A stretch of 64,000 nucleotides of DNA from contig JBBPUQ010000006.1 in the NCBI GenBank assembly GCA_038501195.1, positions 1,240,001 to 1,304,000 of the forward strand, written 5' to 3'. This document shows positions 1 to 13,569 of the stretch, in pieces. Origin of the DNA: Nemania diffusa. Its lineage: Eukaryota > Ascomycota > Sordariomycetes > Xylariales > Xylariaceae. How positions within the stretch are numbered: position 1 is the stretch's first letter; every line of letters begins with the position of its first letter. Both the position numbers and the translations under genes were made by a program. The notes under the pieces were generated by a model. That model ran no database searches, had not been told where the DNA came from, and was given only the letters and a program-made list of their open reading frames with translations.

Positions 1-3000
1 TTGAAATATAATTTCGCTTGACGATTTATGTTGGGTGAATCCAATACACCGCGACTTTGACGAGTACAACGCGTATATATCAATATTCGCACCACCAATA
101 CACGGGTACGCACTTACACATCTACAAGACTATATCACATATGGTCACCGAGTCCAATAGATTCTAGACCTTGTCCCGATATCTGTTACCTTGACCACCT
201 TTTTGCGGAATATCATTTCCACATCACGGATCTGCAAGGCATTCTGCGTTACCATCGCTCTGGCTATTAGCTGACTCTGGACCTACTGATTAGGGTCGCA
301 CCAATATAGAGGCGAGGCGGTCAGCTAATTGTCTCTATCCTAACGGGCACTCTATCTTGGCCTTGAACGCAGTTGTAAGTTAGCTATAGCATTTTCATGG
401 CCCACACCTTGCAATCTATGATAATCGTTGAGCTGACGGATGACAAGACGTAGGGGAGACGAGAACAAACACCGATACTAGTTTTCATTTGCATAGGCCA
501 CTGCTATTTCGAGCACCGTCGGACGGAAAATCGAAGGTACGACCATCTCATTTCCACATTACCACCAGACCGGTCTCGGTGGTAGAGCTATAATTCCCTG
601 AGCCACGTGTATACTTGTCCCTACATCTGTGTTCTTGTAATGATCCCCTTGAGCGACATTGCCTGCTACATTTAGCCGCTCTGGGTTTTCGTATCTATTA
701 TTGATGCATTATCTCTTCCTGAGCCCTCCTTATCTTGCACAGCTGCCGTGACTGCGTCTCCGCTCGGTTTCCTAGGAAATTGTACACATCACTACACAAC
801 TATACTTCATCCCGTGTTGTTCTACCTTAGTCTTCATATATTTTTTCTCCCCTTCTTTTGGCTCTCCTCTTCTCTCGCCTAGCTAGACTATGTCTAAACC
901 CTAGTACCTATCCAAACCTGCAAAATATTTGTAACTACAAAAGTGGTGTTAACACAGGTGCATGGTGTCCCGAAACTGACCTATTGCCTTGTGACTGCCG
1001 GCTGGAGTCTCCACATTTGTTACGCAAGCCCTTCCTTACCTCCATTAGGCATAGATCTATATCTATACGCTAGCTTTACCAGCCCGTTCTGGGCTTGCCT
1101 CATATTTATACCATGATGTCGTGGCAATTTTGTGGTTTTCTATAACATGCATGAACTAATAAGCAATTAGGTTTGGTTGGAAATCGTACGCCCAAGCCAC
1201 GAACCGCTACCGCGTGCATAGACCAAAAATTGGACAGAATAATACCCTGAGACGCGAGGCGCACTAGCACAGAACAGGTACTACCTTTTTGAGCTAGCCT
1301 ACTACAGCACAATACAATTGCAATACACGCCACGAGGAAGGAGTGTCGGGGTCCGCAAATACTGTCCTCCCTCCTTGCATCCCCACTCGGATTTGTCACC
1401 CCCAGCACATGCGACAAGCAGCTACCTACAGTACAGTACTACAGAATATACAGCTCACAACGTGTGACCGTTCCGCAGCCATCCCGTTCAGCAACACGCA
1501 GACCGCTATTAGCCAGGGAACACCGGCTGTGCTTTAATTTTTAAGGTATGTACACCAATTCCTCATCCCGTCTATACACTACGTCTTCCTGTAGAACAGT
1601 CGCGGCTTTATTGCTTTATTTTATTACTACTTTACTTCGTACCTCTGTTGTTGCCGATTCGCCGTGGCTGGCCCCCATTGGCGCCAATCGCAGAGCAATT
1701 TCGGCAGCTCTGAGCTGAAAAAGTACTCGCATGAGTGAATTCATGCGAATAATCTTTTTTTTGTTCCCTTTTTTTTTTAGTCTCCGTTTAATTTCTCCTT
1801 CACGTTGTCGATATCCACTTCTATTTATAATCATTTTGCCAATCTCTGTTCTGGCCGCTAGCACTGTCGCGTACCTACCTTGTTGATTGGTATATCTGAT
1901 CTTCTCTTCATAACAGTTGTCGCGCTGTCTGTTCGTCCTTCATCGCATCATTCATTGTGTTCAGCCTTTCTCAGAGCGTCGCTGTTACTGCGCGCGACCA
2001 GTTGAGCATTATTTACAAGTAAGTTTCATCCAAATTTGAGTTACGTCAGCTTAAAATATTATTCCTCTCCCCAAGACACATGATGTTTTCTTCCAGGCAC
2101 AGCTATTTTCCTTCTTTCTTTTGCCATGGCTATCCCTGCATGTGTAGAAGAGCCCGCGTGCGCGATGCGGGCGGTTTTTTCATCACGGACGATTATAGCA
2201 ACCAACGATTGTCCCTACACCAACGAATGTGGAGAATGGCTTCACACCTCATGGATCATGGTTAATAGCTAATCATTATTCTTTAGTCGGCGCGTCAATA
2301 CTAGAATACGGCAATGATTATGAAAATGGCACAACACAGGCAGGCCCCGAGCCCCTACGTGAAAGAGGATCCACACGGAGGCCCAGTAAGTAAATATTTC
2401 TTTCAATCCAGCGTTATGCCATGTGATTCTATTGTATCGTCCTGAAGGTGTCGACGTCGAACCCATCCATTTCTTGCTTCCAGTCCCAATGGCCTGGCCT
2501 GGTCTTCCTCCACACATGAGTGGGCTCTGCCAAGCGGATTTAGAGCTGAGGGTCGTCTGCATGGTCGCGGGTGATGGGTGCATTTTTCAGCCTCAAGTGT
2601 GAGCTGCCGTGGATTGCAGACCAAGCAACCCTTGCTCTACCAAACACCCGAAAGGGCACATTCGAATCATGGCCGGGCGCCCACTTCGAGAAACATCGCA
2701 GGGTACCTAGTCTCAAGCATGTCCAAGCCAGGACTCGAGCAGCGTCAACGGGAATTACAGGGGAGCGATGTGTTTCACAGCGACCGGGGGACCCGTCGCC
2801 TGGGGGGGGGGGGTCAGCGGGCTGCGGGCTGCACAGGGGGGTGTTCTATGGCTCTACCCTTCTGGAACAACACGGCATGATTATGGGCTGGTTGTTTAGC
2901 GTCATCGCCAAATCTCCCTCAGCCCAACTCATCATTGGTCCCCATTCACATCCATCATCGTCAGTCTCTTGTTACCATCTTAAGTACCTCCATTGGTCGC

Positions 3001-4854
3001 AGGGGCAGATCCAGCCAAGCCATCTCAGTCGCGAGAGTCAGCAATTATTATACGCACTGTACACCAGCACACCACCTCGTTGAAACGCCCTACACTTGTC
3101 CAAGCTCGGCCTGTTGGTGTCAATTGAGTAGTGATCTCCAATCACTGTGCATCCAGTACGGCACTAGCCACATCCACCAGCAATACCTACAGCACTTCAT
3201 TATCCATGCAGACGAGCATTTGGGATAATTATCTTCAGAACGCCGCCGAAATTGTTGATTACTTCGAAATTAATTAGGCGTTCGCGTTAACAGCTATACC
3301 TAATGCGGCCTGGAAACGTCAGCGCCCTAAATCATCATGCGACGGACTACATTCATCTCAAACTAGTCAATCGGGAGGCCGATTCTCCTGTCTCTTGGAT
3401 GTTACAGCACTATCCCTCGAAAGCCGCACCCAAGCTTACATTCAGCTATATCATGGTTACGGTTTGCAACAAGTGCAAAGTGGCTAGAGCGATATTTTGC
3501 AAACCTCACGAGCAAGGTACAAGCAAGCAAAGCAAGCAGATATACAGAGTATACGAAGCAAAATACCGACTAAAAACGGTTGTACTCGATGATGCAAGCA
3601 CAAACGAGATTGCGCCTAGTGTTTGGAGCAAAGTGTGGGGCTGAGCTGATTCTCCAATACCGAGACTCGAACGTGAGACCCGGAGCAATCAGTCGACCGC
3701 CACACTGTAATACTTTCAAGCGCACACTGTTAGGTACTCGGACGTTGCGCGCCACTCCGACGAGATGGGTGGCCAGACCGACAAGAAACAGGCTGGCGGA
3801 GGTACAGTAGCATTGTGCTGTAAACCAAACCTGCTTTCCAGCAAGGGGGCCATCTCTTAGCCCTAAACCCGATACAACGTACTGGTGTACAACACCCGGT
3901 CAAACGTCGCCTGGGCTGCCGCCGAAGTACCAGTACTTACGGTAGACACACCGCCTTGCTCCTTGAGCTGTCCCCCCTGCTGCCTTGGCTAGGGCCGGGC
4001 CTAAAGTACCTCATTGGGTATTTAATTCCTTCTCGGTTCTCATAGCGCCATCATCATTGGCTACTTCATCTAGGGTGCAGCTAGCCCAAGCCCCCCTGTC
4101 ACGTTTATTCCATGCGCGTCCCACACCTTGATCCGTTCACGCCTCTCTTGGGGAAAAACTCCATTCTCGATTTCTCTTCTTCACACTTCCTGTACAGCTC
4201 GCCCTTGCAAGGTCCTATATCATTTCCTCTACTTTGGCCTGGGGATATTCCTTGTCGCTTCTCAATGTGCTTGCATCGACCCTTGACTTGTCCCATACCT
4301 ACCTCACCCCCGTCTACTTCCGGGGCTTATCCTTACTTGATGTTTTCTTTCGCTGCTGTTTCGCCCTAGACCTCAAATATTGTACGTCCTGCCCTTGAGC
4401 CATATGTCTTTGGCTCGCGCCTGGACATTTCGCTATAATCTTTTTTTTGTTACACTCAGTAACTTCATCACTCTTTGATACGGTACTTTGCCGCTACTCC
4501 GGATCTGAGAAGGGAGCCAAAAGTTCGGTTAGGAACCTAGTTGGTGAATCTTTAGTCTTCCCCGTCCCCTTCCAGTTACTATCCACTCCTACTGGGCTCC
4601 AAAGGAGTAATTACCTGGTGTTCCTTCCTGGTACTGCATTTCTTCGTCTGACAATCCCTTTGACCCCTGGTTTTATAACCCGGCGCTGCCCCCATCACCT
4701 TGCAAGCCTTACCCGCTAAACCTCGTCGTCCAAGGATGGTTTAAGTTTCTAAACCTGGACAGGGCCTTTCATAAGATATAGAAGCGCCCTACTTTGTCGA
4801 TTTTTCATTGTTATTTTTACTGTTTGACTTGGGATGATTGCGAATTAAGAACTA
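1..4854. other. Long gene-free region upstream of the DUF8032-like gene
   Basis: No reading frame here has the length, composition or splice context of a gene. The longest open frames (for example 2571-3083 +) have low-complexity, arginine/proline-rich translations typical of non-coding DNA. The last 700 bases are pyrimidine-rich, as fungal promoters and 5' leaders often are. A run of 12 G lies at 2802-2813. The region may hold a long regulatory sequence or a non-coding transcript, but nothing in the sequence proves either. Confidence 0.5.
2802..2813. repeat. Homopolymer run of 12 G
   Basis: Twelve consecutive G residues directly followed by a GC-rich stretch. A second run of the same length sits at 14594-14605. 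The length is prone to slippage and to sequencing error. Confidence 0.9.
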
Positions 4855-7623
4855 ATGGTTGTCACCTCTATGCAGCACCATACCCACTCGCAGGGCCCGA
4901 CAGCTCCTCAGCATCTCCCGCAGCATTCGCGGCCTAGTATTCACCAACAACACCACCAGGCACCGTCGGCGCAGTCTCAGCACGCATCCGCATACTCCTC
5001 ACATTCCATACAGCCATATCAAGCCTCAAGCCACTCAGCCAACACTCAACACAACCAAGAAATTCCGTATTACGCCCATCAAAGCCCGTACAGTACTCCT
5101 GGTACAACAAGCGGATACACATCCGCAGGTAAGTACTCGGCACGTCGCGTCGCCTTAGAATTGGAGGCTCAGAAGTCTATAGATACATCCGACATGATGG
5201 CCGCAGCCCAGATGCCCCGACCATATCCACCGATCTATCATACCCCACAGTCAAATTCCCCAGCTTCAGTAGCATCGCCGTCAGCTCACGAGCACCGAAG
5301 CCTTTACGGACAGCCCCCTTCGCAACTCCAGCATCAACATCAATCTATGTACTATGGCGGCCAACAGCAGCAATATTCGTCGATGCCACCACAAGCGCCG
5401 TCGCCATATCAGCAACATGCGCAACAACCTCATCAGTCAATGACGTCGCAACCCAGCATGATGATGTCTCAGACCGGTCCACAACATCAGATATCCCAAC
5501 ACCCCAGCCAACATGCCCAGGCAGGGATGACCGGGAGCCCGAGACACGCGAAGCTAGAGCCTCAGATGACATCGCAGTTGCAGCGACCTGGCTCTGGCCC
5601 ATTAGGGACACCCCAACCTAACCAGAATGGTGGGCAGTTATCAACACCTACTGGATCTTCCACCCCTGGCATTAATAACAACGCTGCCCCTGGCCCAATT
5701 CCAGCCACGACGCCTTTGGTTGTGAGGCAGGATAACAATGGGGTTCAATGGATTGCGTTTGAGTATTCGCGCGACCGAGTTAAGATGGAGTATACAATAC
5801 GCTGTGACGTTGAGTCTGTGAATACAGACGAGCTAGGCGCCGAATTTAGGACCGAGAACTGCGTTTATCCCCGAGCATGCTGCCCGAAAGATCAGTATCG
5901 CGGTAACCGACTTCAGTATGAGACGGAATGTAATACGGTGGGATGGGCTCTCGCTCAGTTGAACCCGTGTCTTCGAGGTAAAAGGGGCCTTATCCAAAGG
6001 GCTGTGGATAGCTGGCGTAATAGCAATCAAGACCCTAGGTTGCGAAGTCGCCGCGTGCGCCGTATGGCTAAAATGAACAATCGGAAGACAGCCCAACCCC
6101 CTCACTCCACACATATATCTGGTCCCAACGGTCCCACAGGGATGGCAACTCCTGGGGCTATAGGGCCTAGCTCTACAGCACCCTTGGGAAAGCCAGGGAT
6201 GAGTAGTATGAGTTCACAGATGCATCATCACCATGCTCATGAAGGAAGTGCGCCAGGTGGAGGGGACGAAGTCGGTATGTACCAGATGTGATTAATGCAT
6301 TGCTGTTACAGTTACTGCCGTTATTGTCGTTGCGATACCTCTTGTTATTATATGGTGGTTTTGTTCGGAATGGATGTTTCTCATGTTTATATATTAGGCT
6401 TCGAAGGCCGTGGCGCGACGGGGAGCATATGGAAAACTGACACTATTTCTGTACAATAACTAAGTCACCTTGGTTTGCTGAGGCGTTTGTCACTGTTCGG
6501 GGCCAAAAGCTGTATGGCATTGTTCTGCATTTGGCTACACAAACACACTTCGCGCACATATCACCTTATCCACATATCATCGCAGTCTTGTATTACAGGC
6601 CCCTTCCATCCCAATCGCAATTACATTGATTCTCAAGATATCTAAGTCCAGCACCCTACACTATTGCAACTGAGAGAAGAAATTTTTTACTGATTCCCAT
6701 GCCTCTTACAGGGGACGGAGGGTATATGGAATCTCATCACCATCCTCAGGCACCCGGAGGACCGGGGTCGGGATCTGCAGAAGATGTTCGGTCATCCCAT
6801 GTCTTTTCCGGGTATCCTCAACAATACCCTAGTCATGCAACATCAGGATCCTCCGCTCCCCCAATGCATGATGGTCTTGGCGGTTCTCACCATGGTCCGA
6901 TTGCCGCCAAGCGCCACAGCCGGGAGGATGATGACACTACCCCAGAGGGGCTATTTCCGGACATCCCCGAATTAAAGAAAAAGCAGTTCATACTCGTTGA
7001 AGATAACACCCGTGGTGGTGGGCGTCAGCGTGTCCGTGTTCAACTAACTCGTGTCGATATGAAAGAGATTCCAGATTCTTTTCGCAGACGGTCGGCCGTC
7101 TTTCCACGCAGCTACTTTCCTCGTGAAATGCAAGATCCCCCGCCAAGCGCAACAGGTAGTCGTTTTTTTGATAGTGATGCTAGTGATGAGGACGTGGAGG
7201 TGGAGGGCGGCAGCACGGGACGATCGAGAACAAGCCGAGCAAGGGACTGCGTAATGGTCAAAGCCCCTATGGCGAATGGTGTCCAGGGTGAACTCGCTAT
7301 ACCAAGGACTCGAAAGGCCATTCGTAGTAGAGAGGTGCGACTGAACGACTTGGGATATAGGTTAGCATGGCTCAACGGGCGGCCATTCGCAGGCCGAACC
7401 GTCTTCTTACAACGAGCTCGTATGTTTAATCACTAACTGTCCCGGATAGAGACAACGCTAATTTTTTATAGTTGATTGTTACCGTAACAAGTCAAGGAAG
7501 TCCGTCGAGGATGCCATGATGGATGTTAAAACAATAGCGCCTCATTATGAGACTCGAGCGGGCAAGAGAAGATGGAACGAACGCATAGGAACTGGCGAAA
7601 AGTCCGTTGATGGGGATGGCTAA
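4855..7623 (+). CDS. DUF8032-like Gln-rich nuclear-type protein (3 exons, 759 aa)
   Basis: Exons 4855-6274, 6712-7419 and 7472-7623. Both introns are phase 1, with donors GTATGT, and the joined frame is 759 codons plus stop. Residues 1-270 are rich in Gln, His, Ser and Pro and look disordered. Around residues 285-395 is a compact domain (WIAFEYSRDR, then a Cys-containing segment and a basic RSRRVRRMAKMN end) that I associate with the fungal domain DUF8032. Exon 2 adds a second conserved block (KKKQFILVED, FPRSYFPREM, then LNDLGYRLAW and GRTVFLQ), and exon 3 ends the family with a YRNKSRK and GKRRWNER tail. A role in transcription is plausible from the Gln-rich, basic composition but is inference. 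Without intron 1 (437 nt, long for this window) the gene reads as two unrelated ORFs, and the ATG at 6699 would be a false start. The start at 4855 is the first ATG of the frame. The function of the family is not known to me. Confidence 0.8.
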
Positions 7624-10600
7624 CACTAACCACCTCCAGCTAATAGCTGGGGCTAGCCATCTTGATCGCCGCCTTTCTCGCCAAGATATAGAGGCCTATA
7701 CAAAACGCAATAACACCGTGCTTTGCAAGCTCACAGATAAACGGACTTTTCTCCTGAATCAGTTATTCAGCTATCAGTTCTCACCAAAGGACTGCCGATC
7801 CGCTTGTACAGCCGGTACAACATGCCATCCAATGCACTCGCATCACGAGACGGCCTAGGTGACTTTGCATCAGAATCAAGTCGGGGCACAGCTAGCACTT
7901 CTGACAGCAGGGAAGAAGGAAAGAAAATGGAGCAGATGGAAATTCCACAATACCTTCCGGTTAGGGACTTTGAAAATAAACAAAGTGAAAAGTTCGATTG
8001 GTTTCCTAGTTTAGGTTTATAACGCTGGCACGCATTAGAGGCGGCTTCGGCTCAGACGTCCTCTCCAAAATTGTTAAGGGGGTTAAGATAGAGCAAGCCG
8101 GGTGAGGTACCCTCAATTTTTATCAGGGTTATATAATTTCATGTACGAGGCTCACTTGCCATGTGTGCAAGTTCGTAGGTTTAACAACCAAAACCACGCC
8201 CTACTTTAACGCTTCCCGAGCAGTCTTTATGAGACATACGGCCACATGAGGCTTGAAGATAGAATAGCAACTCCATGATACTCATATTCACCAAGACTTT
8301 TCAATACTGCCGAAATGCTGGATTGGAACTTGTGTTCTAGACAAAAGGAGTTCGCCTAGATGCTAGAATAAGACGGTTAACCACCTTATCAGCAGAGTCC
8401 CTCGCCGGGGGAGGCCAGTGGGGAATTTCACCGAATGTCCACTGCCGATGATATTCAGCTAACTGCCAAGATTATCACCAAGGCTGCCCTCTACTACACT
8501 ATACCTAGTTACTATCCCACCATCACCGCCTCAAAATCTAAAACAACAGTAGTCACGGTCAAGCCCTGCCTAGTCTATAGAATATCTACAATAAAGTTAT
8601 AGTCTGTCTACGTCATGAGAGAAACATCGTAACTCACTGATGAAAATGCAGATAGCTTTAGTATCGACTGGTCAGGCAGGTGGCTGTGGTGCAGATTGGC
8701 GAGTGGCGCCAGAGAGCGCTTGCAAGTTGCCCCAGAAGAGGCTATATTGACCTTCGAGATAGTTGGTCCTAGGTTTTAGTTAAGGTTGAGTTTAGACGCC
8801 TACTTTAGGTATGTTAGTAAGGGTATTTGGCTGTGTACTAAGCGACAGCGGGAAACGTCATAAATATGTCGTCATATTGGCCGTCAACTTAGGCTCTGCG
8901 ACTCATAGACAACCCTGCTACGAACATACCGAGGCTATATTCCTTTTTATCTTTTAAGTATATGGGTAAGAGCGTAAGCACTCTACTTGGGCAGCTGGGT
9001 GAAAGGCCGGGGTACTGCTGTTTGTTCGTCGGTCTACATTGCTTCCATCACAACTTTTAGACTTCTGTAAGCGCATCGCTAGGTTTGCATGACCGTTATG
9101 GCGAGGCTTATGGAGAGCAGATAACTAGGTGAAAATATGCATGCGGGAAGTCAAGACAGCACCACAATAATGTTTTTAGGTTTATTGGCGGACGGGAATG
9201 CGGACTAGTTATCAATCCGTTTCGCATTTGGTTTACTTTATAATTGCCTCAATAGTAATCAGACGCTTGATGGGGGTGTCCGCCATTTTTGTAGGCTTTT
9301 ATCACTAATATATACATTTTAGACTTTGAGTCGTCGTCTCATGTTGAATTGCAATGTGACAGAGTACTGTAGAATGATTAGATGGCGTTTACTATACCTC
9401 GCTACTAGATGATTAGAAAGGCTAAAAGGGACTCGTTGTATAGATAGGTTTATCTGCTAGATTACATCACGTTTCTAGCAACTCTAAATAGCGTTCGCTC
9501 GGTAGCTGAGGTGTAAGTAAGATAAGCGGAGGGGAGGCGAAATTATCTTCTATAAAGCTTATCTCAAAGCTGTATGCAGGAGGTAGCTACTTGAGTGTAT
9601 TGTTGAAGCCTCGCCTTGGAAGTACCTCTACATTGGCATAATCCCGCGCACCCGGACATCCCCAACGCTCATTAATATCTTCACCCCTCTCGCGTACACA
9701 TGTAACTGTGCAAATTTTCAACTGAAGCCTTGACGTTTCTTCACTATTTTGGTTTGGTTTAAGCGCAACTTTAGTTTGAAGGTTTAAAAGGCTCCGAGTA
9801 ACCAGGAAAGGTTATGACGTAGATAAGAGAAGAGTCAATAAACAATAATATATGATTGCGCAGAGCATAGAAGACTCGTCATCGCAGGTACTATAAGAGT
9901 TACCGCCGCTGTCGTCTTTGGCGCGGAGCCGAGGCACTTGCGCGCCGAACCTCGCTGGCTCTGTGCAGGACCGGATAAGCGGAGGGCGTTTCAGACTAGA
10001 TATCGTAGAGATAATCGTGATTATTCGCGTCATAGGTCACTTGCTCGATTTTTCGGCATTGCTATTCATAAGTTCAGACCGGAACTAACGTGCGGGCATT
10101 AGGAGGAAACTCATCCAGCTAGAGATTGTAGGTGCTCACGGAGGTAGTAGTGCAGGTCGTGATCTTCGTTTAATTCCTGCTGCAGGACTTCACTACTTGT
10201 ATAGCGACTCTTATACAGCCCGGGGCCCTGACTGCACTCCTGCAGTATGCGCGAGCGCTGCGCTCTTTGGACTGCTATGACTTATTTGCAGGAGAGCTAC
10301 TGACGCGAAGACCGCCAAAAAAAGCCTGAGGGAGAAGAACTCAGATGCTGCTAGTCAAAATATATAGAGGGCTTTTTGAGTTATGTATTAAGCCTAGAGC
10401 CGAATAGCCGTAAGATGGTCAACATAAACGGGTATACATCTTACAAATTGCTGAGGTTGGATTAAAGTTAATAGTGCTAAGCAACCTATTGTATTATGAT
10501 AACTACTGTTGCTATGTATAGAAAACGCTAAATAGCATGTTTCATTCTTGACCCTTAGCACGACTGATTTAGATGCTCGTATCTGAGTCATGTTATGGAT

Positions 10601-11839
10601 TAGGGCTATCTAGGGATAGGGGTTCAATGAAGAAACACGAGGAGGAGAGACAAGTCTTACAGAAATAGCGGAGCGATCAAAATGCTGCTTTTGAGATTTT
10701 GGCATTACTATTTTGACTTTTTTCTTTTTCAAAGACAATTGTCCTAGATTTTTTGTTATAAACATTGCTAAGTTACTTTGTCTTAAAGCGGTAGTCTATG
10801 TGACTCTGACGATCAAAGGCGTATTCCTAGTGATGTGATTCAACCCAAAGACTATTCCGATAATAGACTGATATTCTAGATAAAGTGCACAGCCCAATAG
10901 TAACGCTATATCTAACTTGCCATATTTGCCCTATGTTGTCATACTTAAGTTGAGTGTCTGGCGCACTGACATAGCGGACCCAGGGTGCTGCACAAAGCAA
11001 CTGTGACTTAGGGCAATGATAGCTTAGTGTATAATATCTCGCATCGAATAGAGAGGTGACTAGTGTTGGTTAGTTAATAAATAAAGGGGGACAGAAAAGT
11101 TCCAAGTAATGATTGACTGACTTCGCGTAGACTCTCGTCTCAAACTTCTAGTCCTTCAAGAGGGATTCTTAGCAGCCCCTACTCTAGTGAATGCTGTATC
11201 TCAAATTAAGGCCCAGCAAAGATTGTTTGTAACTTACCGGTAAGAGATTCGAAAACTTGGACTTGCAAAAAACTGATCTTATTGATCTTAATCAAGAAAC
11301 TTATACCTCAAGGCAGTTTCATGACAGCACAGGAAAGCAATTGTCTAACTTGTGTAATAAAGAAAGAAATGGATCTTGTATCCTATATGGCTTTAGGAAG
11401 CGCGTTTATTCGGCCTTTCTCTGTTTGGGCTGTTTTCTTCATGCACAACTGCACTTCTCTGTGAACCGCCTTATGATGTCTCGAGCTTCCCAAGTTCTCC
11501 TAGCTTTGGGTTCTAGCTGGTAGTGAGTAGATCGTGTTGGCCAACTGTACAACAGTGATTGTGTGATTATTCACTATTCTAGCCATGCTACCATGAGCAA
11601 ACATGTCTAGATCGACGCGCTTTCCGTCTCAAAAATCACGCACTTCTTAACCTCTGCAACTTTCACAACCTAGGTAACTGCCTGGCTTGTCGACAGCTCT
11701 TCATCTTCTTCTACAGCTACTCACCATCCTACTTTCTCTTCCACCTTGTCATCAGTGTTCATTGCGTACTTCTGTTCAATTGAGGAGCTACTGTCATAAA
11801 TCACCACAACTAGCACTTTCTATTATCGATACCATCACA
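7624..11839. other. AT-rich gene-poor stretch
   Basis: The first 400 bases contain overlapping short open frames (7739-8022 +) that could be the 3' UTR of the upstream gene or an unresolved exon. From about 8040 on the DNA is full of TA dinucleotides and stops in all frames, with scattered GC-richer patches near 9900-10260. The texture is that of repeat DNA mutated by repeat-induced point mutation (C to T), but I could not identify the parent element or any terminal repeats. Confidence 0.45.
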
Positions 11840-12288
11840 ATGACTACCAACCTTGAGAACGGCAGCGTTGAATTGGTGAGGCAGCTGTGGCATGACGCGT
11901 CGCTCCAGATCGTCGCTCCCGTCAGTGCCATTAGACTGAATACCAAGATTCTCGACAGCTTGGGTGACCGAGGCATGAGTTACTTCATCTTGCATTGCAG
12001 GTCAGTTAATTCGTATTGTCTCACATTATGGAACTACGGTGGCTCAAAGGCAGCGGCTGCCGCTCTCTTCTTTCTATTACATCTTCTCATTCAAACAGCA
12101 CTGCTAACATGTGGACATGCAGTCTCCTCTTGGCAAAGCCTGCCGAGTTTGTGCTCGACAACTCAAACCCTGACAGAATCTATCTGGGCAATGCACGGGA
12201 CTTGGAGGAGATGTTGGACGCGGTCATCATCCGTGGCCCGACGGACAAGTTCCCTGTTCTTTGCCCTCGTCACCCCCTGATATATTAA
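11840..12288 (+). CDS. Hypothetical protein, 108 aa, 2 exons
   Basis: Exons 11840-12000 and 12123-12288. The intron has donor GTCAGT, a CTAAC branch site about 20 bases before the acceptor, and an ATGCAG acceptor; phase 2 closes the frame exactly. The ATG sits in a favourable context (ACAATGAC). The protein is soluble and acidic, with no signal peptide, membrane segment or motif I recognise; conserved-looking parts are around ILDSLGDRG and YLGNARDLEEMLDAV. It lies between two AT-rich stretches and has no obvious partner. It may be a lineage-specific gene. The splice evidence is the main support. Confidence 0.5.
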
Positions 12289-13569
12289 CTCTCTTGCCAC
12301 CTTCCCCGCTCCGATTTCAAAGTCCTGGGAGTATCTGGTCAAGTTACTACGGCGTGAGCGCTTCCAAACATATCAAACCTAACAAGATTGGCATCTAAAG
12401 GGATTCACTGGTGGCAAGAAGGGTAGGAGACTACGGCAGGGATTTGCAGGATGAAGAATGGATAACCCGGATAGGTAGTGCAGCACTGCGTACTTTCGCA
12501 CAGATGAGGTCTACTGAGGATTTTATCTTGGCTGTTTACAAAATAGGTTTCCTGAGATCTGAAGAGTGTTACACTATCATTCACCTTGCAGCTGGTGCGA
12601 TTGGCTAGTGCGCTGCCGCTCTACACATGTGATGGCCAATGCTCTGGCACGATCTGATAGCCTCTGTTCATAATTCTGCTTCGTCACAAGTCTGGAAGTT
12701 CAGTAACTCTAACCGGATAAAATGTACATCCCAAGATCAACTTCGGGTTCCCCTATTCTATCTGTGCAGCTGGAGTGTCACATCAAGTCCCGATAACCGG
12801 AACACCCTATCATGTAGAGACTTGACTAGAGGACCAGTCCCGTATATTGCGATGTGAAGACTAGCAGTCTCACTCTAGAATTTGGTAGTTATCGTCGCAC
12901 AACCTTCCTGCTGTCCTCAGAACAACTTCACCGAAGCACCACTTTCAAATTTGGAGATGACGCGCCGATATGTTCAATACCGAGACATGATTCAAATCAC
13001 TATGTGCTTCCCTTAACCCGACTCCTGTATATCGATGCGTCATAGAAGAAGTCGTTGTTCTCGATCCAATCACCTCTTTGAAGCGGAGCATCCGACCCGT
13101 GCAACCGGCCCTAAGGTATGAGGACTTCTCATATGATTAAATGGCCACATCATGTCCCACAGACTGGCAGAGGGCTCTGCCTTGCGGACGAAAATCTGGT
13201 CACGGAGTCATAGGAAAATGCTGCGGGTATTTGAGCGTAGAGATTGGCATATATATGGGACCCGAGACGCAAGACAGAATGCTGAGATTTCCTCCTGAAT
13301 TGCGTTAGGAAAATAAAGGCAAATAGGGTGCCTGGCGAGCTCGCCACGAGGGCGAAATTATAGATTAGGAAAAAATCACTTTCACACCGATTAAATCTGC
13401 AGGCAGTAGATATACTGACATAGTATGTTCTTCTGTAAAGCGTGTGCTTCCGAGGTGTCTTTTATACAGAACAACTAATGTTAAAGAAGGATACTTCTAA
13501 CAATAATAGGACTTTGTCCTCTCTGCCGTGAATCACCATGACTCTTTCCGTCCGAACCCGCACTGCTCC
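12289..13569. other. Intergenic, no gene seen
   Basis: Several short open frames on the plus strand (12411-12608, 12639-12857, 12854-13045) occur in a row but share no splice connections and resemble nothing I recognise. Moderately AT-rich, with no repeats visible by eye. Confidence 0.4.

Noticed and set aside
2571..3083. 170-codon open frame near a G12 run
   Set aside because: Low-complexity Gly/Arg/Pro/Ser translation spanning a homopolymer, with no similarity to any family I recognise.
3652..3720. tRNA-like phrase on the minus strand with a B-box-like GTTCGAGTC
   Set aside because: The T-stem does not pair, no acceptor-stem partner for TATTGGA is found, and the A-box is poor. A decayed tRNA-derived repeat is possible but not supported.
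7739..8022. Overlapping short frames after the DUF8032-like gene
   Set aside because: The translation is fairly protein-like, but no start or splice junction joins it to a neighbour; probably 3' UTR.
12411..13045. Three consecutive plus-strand frames
   Set aside because: No linking introns with matching phase and no recognisable domain.
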